A stretch of 64,000 nucleotides of DNA. It comes from Phytophthora hibernalis (taxonomy: Eukaryota; Oomycota; Peronosporomycetes; Peronosporales; Peronosporaceae). The notes beneath the pieces were generated by a model, which worked only from the letters and a program-made list of their open reading frames with translations, made no database searches and had not been told where the DNA came from. Shown here one piece after another: positions 57,081 to 64,000 of the stretch. Position numbers and translations under genes: made by a program. Position 1 is the first letter of the stretch. Every line of letters begins with the position of its first letter. The stretch covers positions 1-64,000 of the forward strand of contig JAAKBF010000247.1 in the NCBI GenBank assembly GCA_012656075.1, in the 5' to 3' direction.

Positions 57081-57977
57081 CTACATCGGCGTCTTGGCCT
57101 CGACATCATCCATTTCGAGGTGGAAGACCTCACTAATAGCTTCGATAGCGGCGTCCTGTACATTCTCAATCGTCACATCCGGGCGAATGCGCTCAATGCT
57201 TGTTACTGCACGATCATCAATGCCGCAAGGAATAATACGGTCGAACCCACGCAGATCCGTCGTGACATTCAGTGCGAAGCCGTGCATGGTAATCCAGCGA
57301 CTCGCATGTGTTCCAACTGCACAAATTTTCCGCATCTCACGCTCGTAGTTTCCTTGGCAATGCTCCTCATCTCCAGAGCCAGGCTTCTCCTCCACCCAAA
57401 CACCAGTGAGTCCATCCACACGTTCCCCTTCAATACCGAACTTGGCCAATGTGCGGATCACCACCTCCTCCACTTGACGAAGGTACCAGTGCAGGTCCTT
57501 CTTGTGCTGGGTCAGGTCCAGAATCGGGTACACCACGACTTGTCCAGGGCCATGGTACGTTACTTCTCCACCGCGATCCACGCGCACGAGCTTCACGTGC
57601 TCCTTCTCGGGGTCAAACTTGATGTTCTCCATAGTGCCGCCTCTGCCCAGCGTGTACACACTCGGGTGCTCCAGAATCAGCACCACGTCCTTCTCCACAG
57701 ATTCACCCGCGCGCATGGACAGTACGCGCTGCTGGATGAGCTGCTTCTGCCAGTCCCACGCCGTCTCGTAGTCCACGCGGCCCAAGCGGTACGCGACGCA
57801 CTTACGCTGCGGCTGAGGCGTCTCCAGAGCAGCAACTTGCGTGGACAGAGAGCGCAGCGACTTGGCTACAGTTGCAAGGCATCGCTGCTGTCGAGTGAGG
57901 GCCTGGACGCTCCGTCGGAGGCTCATAACGGTCGAGCTGCTCGTGTCTTTGGTGCTTGGTGGAATGCTACCCACCAC
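57081..57977 (-). CDS. LIPT2: mitochondrial lipoyl(octanoyl) transferase LIPT2/LipB
   Basis: An intact, intronless 298-residue frame from ATG 57977 (a second ATG at residue 18 is possible). The first ~50 residues are rich in Ser, Arg and Gln and look like a mitochondrial targeting peptide. The catalytic domain shows EHPSVYTLGRGG, VDRGGEVTYHGPGQ and VYPILDL, then KICAVGTHASRWITMHGFAL and the catalytic Cys in IIPCGI. The enzyme moves octanoyl groups from acyl carrier protein to lipoyl domains, the first step of lipoate synthesis. An insertion of about 15 residues (SGDEEHCQGNYER) lies between GVWV and KICAV. It is divergent from separase, with 97 bp between the starts. Confidence 0.93.
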   Translation of the reverse strand: MVGSIPPSTKDTSSSTVMSLRRSVQALTRQQRCLATVAKSLRSLSTQVAALETPQPQRKCVAYRLGRVDYETAWDWQKQLIQQRVLSMRAGESVEKDVVLILEHPSVYTLGRGGTMENIKFDPEKEHVKLVRVDRGGEVTYHGPGQVVVYPILDLTQHKKDLHWYLRQVEEVVIRTLAKFGIEGERVDGLTGVWVEEKPGSGDEEHCQGNYEREMRKICAVGTHASRWITMHGFALNVTTDLRGFDRIIPCGIDDRAVTSIERIRPDVTIENVQDAAIEAISEVFHLEMDDVEAKTPM

Positions 57978-58074
57978 GTACTTGGCTTATTAATTATTAT
58001 TATGTGCGTATTGAAAGCTAAAGATTAAGTTCGTAGCGAACTTAGTGGACAGTACCGGTACCTCATTCAAAATA

Positions 58075-61000
58075 ATGCGAGGGAAAAATGGCGCCACTTC
58101 GCGCGAGCAGCTTCTGGCGCTCGCGCAGCGCCGCGGACAGGCGGACAAGACACTCGCATTGTTTGTGTCTGAAGTGGTGACTGCAATACGCATTGGAAGC
58201 GCGAAAACGGCGTCTTTGCAGGGTCTAGCGCTGCTGAACGCCGCGGTAGAGCGTCGTCAAGTGAGTTGGATTCATGTAATGAGTGCAGAACGCGACCACA
58301 AGCGCCAGCGAGTGAGCGACAGTGAAACACGACGTCGTGTTCGCTGCCAAGATGGCGCAGAGTTTGGTGAAGGCGTACGCGTCCGTAAGTGCCACTGCAG
58401 CCAAGGAGGAAGGTTGGTGACTGTCTAGCTGTGTATTGGACAATTAGTGTGGGGTTTAACGACATTATGTGAAGAGCTGAAGGATTTCGTGGTAGCAATG
58501 GACCTGGCGTGTGTGGCGCTGTACGTGGTGTGCGCTCTGGAGCACGCGGTGCGACTTGGCGACCTGGTGGTGGACAATCTGCTGTACCAAGTAGCGAAGA
58601 AGTACGCGGAGATTCCAAATGTGAGTACTGATCATTTAATTGATCCGTTGTGTGAGGTTTCTGATGTGGTTGTTGCAGATGCAAGAAACTGCAAGCTGTG
58701 TGGCTGCTTGTGTGCATGTTCGTCTGTGGAATGCCCATGCAAAATTGTGCAAGGATACAACCAAGTCACAGCTGATAACTGCTTTGGGTCTTTCGGGTGA
58801 AGGCACTGCCAAGAGCACAACCAATGTGTTGCAGAAACTGGAACTACTGGCTGAATTTCCGAGACCAAGAAGTTTCCACACGGCACAATTCGCGCGGTTG
58901 CTTCTTGGTCATTCTAATATTTGTATCGCACTACTAACAGCGGCAAAGAGACACGAGGTACGCAAATGTTAGTACGCCTATCGTTTTGTGATTTATTCGT
59001 AACATGATTGTTGCGTAGGCTATACTTCTGGTAGCTGAAACAACGCTGTCACCGTGGATCGCGCATCTTCAAAAACTTCCTGGCGAAAATATAAAGGTTG
59101 CTTCATCTTTTAGCGACCGGGCATTCAGGATATTATGGAAATGTGCAGCAGCGACAGAAAGTGGCGGGAAAAAGTCACCTGAAGCGACTAGCGCTGCGCT
59201 CCGACTTCGCTCGACGGCGTTGACGTTCTTACTCAAATGCTCAAACTACACTTCCTCATATTTTATACAACAGGTGGGTGAAATCTATGACTTCACAGGA
59301 TCTATCAAGAGTAATTAACTCAAAGCACTAACAGCTTGCCACCTCGTTCACGGATGCTGTCTAGGTGCACCGCGTTGGTGTCCAACATGAACGTGCATCG
59401 AGCAGGTCACACTTGGGACTCCAAGAGTTGTACACATTCTACGCTCGCTCAGCGAACGCTCTGACGCAAACGATTCTAAATGCACCGCACAAATACTCAG
59501 TACGTACTGCTAGCATTGCATAAAGACGCCATTGTTGTTTTGGCAAATTGACTGACTCATTTTGCTGCGGTACTCTACAGTCTGATGCACCCCAGTGGGA
59601 GTATATTCAATGGCTCGAGCACTTTGCCTTGATTTGTGAAACCTCTGGAATGCATATAAAAGGTTCAATGATCCTGAAAAGCGCGAACCAATACGCGCAA
59701 CTGTTTGGCAGCATATCTGAGCCTGTTCAGACGTGCCTACTGTTCTCCATTGTGGGCTATCTTTTTAGTGCTGCTACCTCTGGAAAACGTGAAAAATGGA
59801 TGACATCTCGGAATGGGTCTTCTAAGGCGCCTTTTGACAAGTGTCTGGAGTATGACGCTGGGCGGATCATCGGGGATCTCATTGACGAAGCTTCACCCGG
59901 CACATGGTTTGATCAGTGTGAAATGGCAGCACGAGTGTATTTGAAAAAGCTGGAAGCGTTGGCACCTTGGAGTTTCGTTTCGCTGGCCCCGCAAGATCTC
60001 GCGATTTTTGTTCCGTTTCTGACACGTTGCTTGAAAAGAGGCTCGACTAAAGTTTTCAACTACGCTATCAGTGTCCAGCATTCTTCAAAATATCAGCTGT
60101 ACAAACACATCGTCGCAAGGTAATTATCGTGTTGGCAGCTTCTGATGAATTGGTCTAACATTTATGTTGCAGTTTTGGTGAAATGTGCAAGGCAGTGCAG
60201 AAATTGCGCGCTGCCTCGGTCATAAAGGACCGTAAAGCCATGGAAGCACTGCTGATAGAAGAATCGCGGCTTCATCGAATGATTGTGATGCTTCTGGTTC
60301 GGTGTTGCCTGGAAGATGGCTCGATGGTAACCCAACCTTGCCTCCGAGATCTCTCGCACCAGGTGAATCTGGTTCGAGTGCTCCTGGATGAGGCGACGAT
60401 GGATGGAAAGCCAAGTGAATCTATTCTGCAAGGCGTTCTTGGAGATTTGAATGCGATTGCACGAGAATGTTATAACTGCGCTACTCGATGCTACAAAACA
60501 GGAAACTATCAAGCCACTGTATCAGCGCTGATTGGAGCGTTCGAGCTTGCCGAACGTTACTTGGAACATGTCATGTGCAGCAATCTCACCGCTGAAGATG
60601 TACACAAGGCACATGCACAACTGAAAGTCGATGCTATCGTTTCCTTACTGGCACATTGCTTCCGTGAGCAGGAGGATTTCACCAAATCACGTATTTTCAT
60701 TGGATACTCAATTCTGTATTGTGGAGACATCAACGAAAGAATCCCACAAGCAAGTGTCGACAAGTTCGTATCTTGCATCCTGGAGGAGGCAACGTTACCG
60801 AAGAACGAAACAGAACTCTTTTTGGTAGGGGAGGTCAAAGTTTTTCTGGACAACGCTGCTCATGTTTTTAAAGCTCGTTATATCCCAGAGGACCAAATTG
60901 TGATGCTGTGGAACGCGTTTCGTGTCGCTTTCGAGCGATCCTCTGCAAATATTGTGACACGCATGCGCGCCAGGGATTGTGTCAAACCAGGGAGTGAAAC

Positions 61001-64000
61001 TACCAATACTGACGAGATTGTTGTGCGGTTATGCTGTTCGCTTGAGAACTACATGGACGGTGCGCTGATGAAGCTCAAGAACATACCCAGTTGCTGTGAA
61101 TCATTTTACAACACCTTGCTGGAAGTTTCATTGTCTTTAGCAAAACGCAAACAGATTTACTGTGACTATTACGCCAAAAACAGTTGTAATGATGCTATAA
61201 AGCGGCTTCTGCTCGTGCATCGCTCCTTAGCAACGCTGCCGAAGAACTTCAGCATTTCAGCGATGCAGCTACCGGTAGTTCTGACCTTGGAGGAGTTTAT
61301 GGATGGATTGGCGTGATTACAATGGAAGTTGTACTTATGATATGTTATGCTGATACCACTCAAGAGTGTGAAATTGTGGGTTCTATAAGTGAGGAGAACG
61401 CAATTGCTGATATTGAGCGCTGCTTGATGTACTGGAGCGAGAGTGGAGAAACGCATGGCTTCCTGTTCGATAGATATCGTATGATTTGTTGCTTGAGTCC
61501 GTCTGCAACACTCTATCCCTAATTTCGTGTTCAGTGATGGAAACAATAGCTCGAAAGTTGCTAAAGTCATTGCAATTGTCTGCAAGTCTTCATGATTCTA
61601 CATTGAGCGTTGTTCCACCTGCATTCTTCAGTCTGCTTGACGTGAACGATGAAGAAAACGTGGCGATAAAAGATCCGGGGCTGTCTTCTCGTCTGCTGCC
61701 AACTTCAGTGAACAAATGCAGCAGTTTGAGCAAGTCGACCGTGAAATTTGTGCTGCCGGGATCTCCAATTTTGATGGCAACAGAGCTCAAGTCTGTGGGC
61801 ACTTACTCCTTGCGATTACCACTCTGGGCGATATTCGGCACAACATAAAGCCGCCCCGGACCGCAATGGTTGCGAAAGCAACTGGAATGCGGGAAATGTT
61901 TGTCCACATGATACTATCAGATATGCACTTTCGCGAAGGACGGGGTAAGTGTGCCATTACCGAAGCTAAAGTTGCGCTGCGGATTTGCTGGAAACTAGCG
62001 AAGAGGTTTGGTAATGTCTCATCATCAGCCGAAGTCGGGTACTTTGAGCTACCTCCCGAAATTTCAAGCGCAGAATCTCAACAGGGAATATCAACGCAGG
62101 TTTTATTTTTCAAGGCGGTAGAATGTACATCGTGGGATCTGCTTTCGGCCGCGAAAAATATTATGCCAGATCGCATCCCTCTACAGCTTATCTGATCAAC
62201 CGCACAGGTACTATCTTCCTACTCTATGATTCTTGTATTCGTAAACTGATACCAGCATATTATTTGTGAAGGGCTTCGTATTACTTGAAGGAGGCGATGC
62301 GGCTTGTTGGTGGGCTTAATCTGCGCTTTTTCCCACGAAAACCATTTTACGAATTCGCAGAATTGGAGCTAAGCGCAAGTCATGTAAATAAGGCGAAAGT
62401 GGCTATATCTTTGTTAACCCCGACTGCGAGACCCACGCTGTCCAGCAACAACATTGACGCTGCAGCATCCAAACAGCATTCCTGTATCCAGTCTGATCTG
62501 GTGTTTCTTGAACAAATTTGCAATGAAATTATGCAGCAAGGGGACATTCACCATAGTGAAGGAGATGAACAAAAAGCTTTATCCTACTACGCAGAAGCAA
62601 TTAAAGTTTTGGCAGCTGTCGAATACAGTGAAAACTCTGCATCCAAGATACTGACAAGGGTCAAGGCTCGTTGCTGGCGTAAGTATGCCGGACTCCAGAG
62701 CCAGATCATCGACTTCACTGATTCAACAGCAATTGAAGATCTATTAGCTTCGATGAAGAAGCTCAAGCGGTCGATGAAAACTTGTGATGCATATTTGGAG
62801 CGAGTCAAATGCATGCTTCAGCTAGGGCACATCAACACCAGACTGCTGCGCTCTTCGTCGCCGAGGGCGTTTACTAGCCTGGAGCGAACGATTTCCTTAC
62901 TGGAAGAAGCCTTTTTACTGGGGGATCATCTAGGTGTTCCCTACCTAAGTCAAGAACTGCGGACAGCTCTAGGGATGGTGTATTTTGCTGAAATCGAGGA
63001 GAACGCGCGTAACGCGGTCGATTTAATGGATGGAGGCGACCGGAACAGATTTTTATCCTGGGCAAGCAGCTCATTGCTGGCAAATGCGGGTACCTCTGAT
63101 GTTGCTGAGATGGAGCTAGCTACTGCTGAAACGAACAGCGACATATCAATAAAAGAGGCTCTAGTAATGCAGCTTGAGCAATTAGCTGCTGTCCCAGCTG
63201 TAAGTCGAAAGCCGAGCAACCAGTTCACCGGAATGGCCCAATCAGTGGCTGAAAAGGTTAAGCGGCTCCCAGACACCTGGATAATTGTTTCTCTGATGAT
63301 AGGTCTACACTCTGAGCTGGTGATTAGTCGCATCCCGGTACGCGCGACGGTTTTAAAAGTGTGGCATCGACATATTCTAACTTCTTTACGTATAGACAAA
63401 CGGTGCCGCACCAATTTTCTTCTGCTTGCCGAAAGTGACCTGGATAAAATGCATACATGAGATGGATGCCATTATTCAAGAATCAAGGTATAGTTTTGTT
63501 GTCTCTATCTATCGAACTCGCTTGTTTTACAGCTTAAATGTGCCTTCACAGGAAACTCCTGTCCGGACACACTGCTAAGGAAGCTGGTTTATGGGGCACA
63601 GAACTGAAAAAGAAATGGTGGAGCACTCGCAAACTGTTAGACGAACGCATTGAGAAAGCAGTTCTTTGTATGCAGGTATGGTAATGCGGAAAAAATTGGA
63701 GCATCTGGATGATTTACTAACCTTTCTTCTTTTGGCTTGTAGGAAACTCTTGGATTTTGGCGATGCTTGCTTATCAAAGGCTCAAACACACACGATAGCC
63801 AGATCGTTCAGAGATGCTGGGACATACTTGTTTCGAGTACGCCAGGCTCTATCAAGCTGGCTGAAAGGAACCAAACTCTGTTGAGCGCTGTCGCTGATGC
63901 TCAGTATTGGTTGTCAGACAGTGAAGTGATCGATGCACTCAATCACATTGCAGCAGAGATTGAGGTACCATTGCTCGATTCAACTGCACAGACGATGCTC
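58075..64000 (+). CDS. ESP1: separase (ESP1)-like protein, 3' end outside window
   Basis: ATG 58075 opens a gene of many exons with short introns (for example after ERRQ, YAS and VAR). The proteins are all-helical TPR-like repeats (YNCATRCYKTGNYQATVSAL, FELAERYLEHV). Two segments near the right edge identify separase. DTWIIVSLMIGLHSELVISR lies at about 63,275-63,335. ETLGFWRCLLIKGS at about 63,743-63,785 matches the family's LGPWxxLL segment. The catalytic His and Cys of the C50 peptidase would lie beyond 64,000. Frame changes seem needed near 61,310-61,330, 61,500 and 63,460. In the family it cleaves cohesin SCC1/RAD21 at anaphase. Exon borders between 58,430 and 59,550 are uncertain. Confidence 0.75.

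Overview
The window looks like nuclear DNA of an oomycete, most like Phytophthora. Genes are packed tightly on both strands. Introns are short (about 60-125 bp), with GTRNGT-type donors and CTAAC-like branch points. The proteins are clearly eukaryotic: TFIIH p62, PIG-K/GPI8, DNA ligase IV, a family X DNA polymerase, CEP120, CHD1L/ALC1 and separase. Secreted GH81 beta-1,3-glucanases also fit an oomycete, and CEP120 implies a lineage that builds centrioles or basal bodies (zoospores). The species cannot be fixed from the sequence alone.

Layout. 1-17,700 is a dense housekeeping block: TFIIH p62 (partial), GPI transamidase catalytic subunit, a membrane protein, two coiled-coil proteins, a THH1/TOM1-like 7-TM protein, DNA polymerase X with BRCT, a multi-pass membrane protein, DNA ligase IV and an AGC kinase. 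19,281-24,744 holds two tandem GH81 glucanases; the second is frameshifted. 24,745-27,367 has no gene but contains MITE-like inverted repeats and a strongly AT-rich island. 27,368-41,785 is a repeat-rich island. It holds four of five members of a Cys/His-rich family that I do not recognise by name (TZ-A to TZ-D), a young Ty1/copia retrotransposon that splits TZ-A, a hAT-type transposase-like gene, and a decayed dehydrogenase. 42,029-64,000 is dense again: a J-domain (auxilin-like) protein, CEP120, the fifth family member TZ-E, CHD1L, PPCDC, lipoyl(octanoyl) transferase and the N-terminal part of separase, which runs off the end.

The most unusual signal is the TZ family. All members share an N-terminal helical domain centred on a Cys-Cys...NMDTSP...QMD core. 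A basic/acidic disordered middle follows, then a zinc-finger-like module. In four modules the finger has identical ligand spacing, C-x3-C-x7-C-x5-C-x4-C-x3-H-x4-H-x3-C-x4-C, and its end resembles TAZ fingers. Next comes a coiled coil and a C-terminal motif ending in HY. Nothing in the sequence gives the function.

Many otherwise well-conserved genes carry single-base indels, mostly missing bases in homopolymers or (GA)n runs. For three indels in GH81 copy 2 and two in CEP120, an intact duplicate inside the window shows the missing base. I read this mainly as a sequence-quality signature, so frameshifted genes are annotated as genes with the break stated. Genes such as GPI8 (9 exons), DNA polymerase X, GH81 copy 1, PPCDC (4 exons) and LipB are intact.
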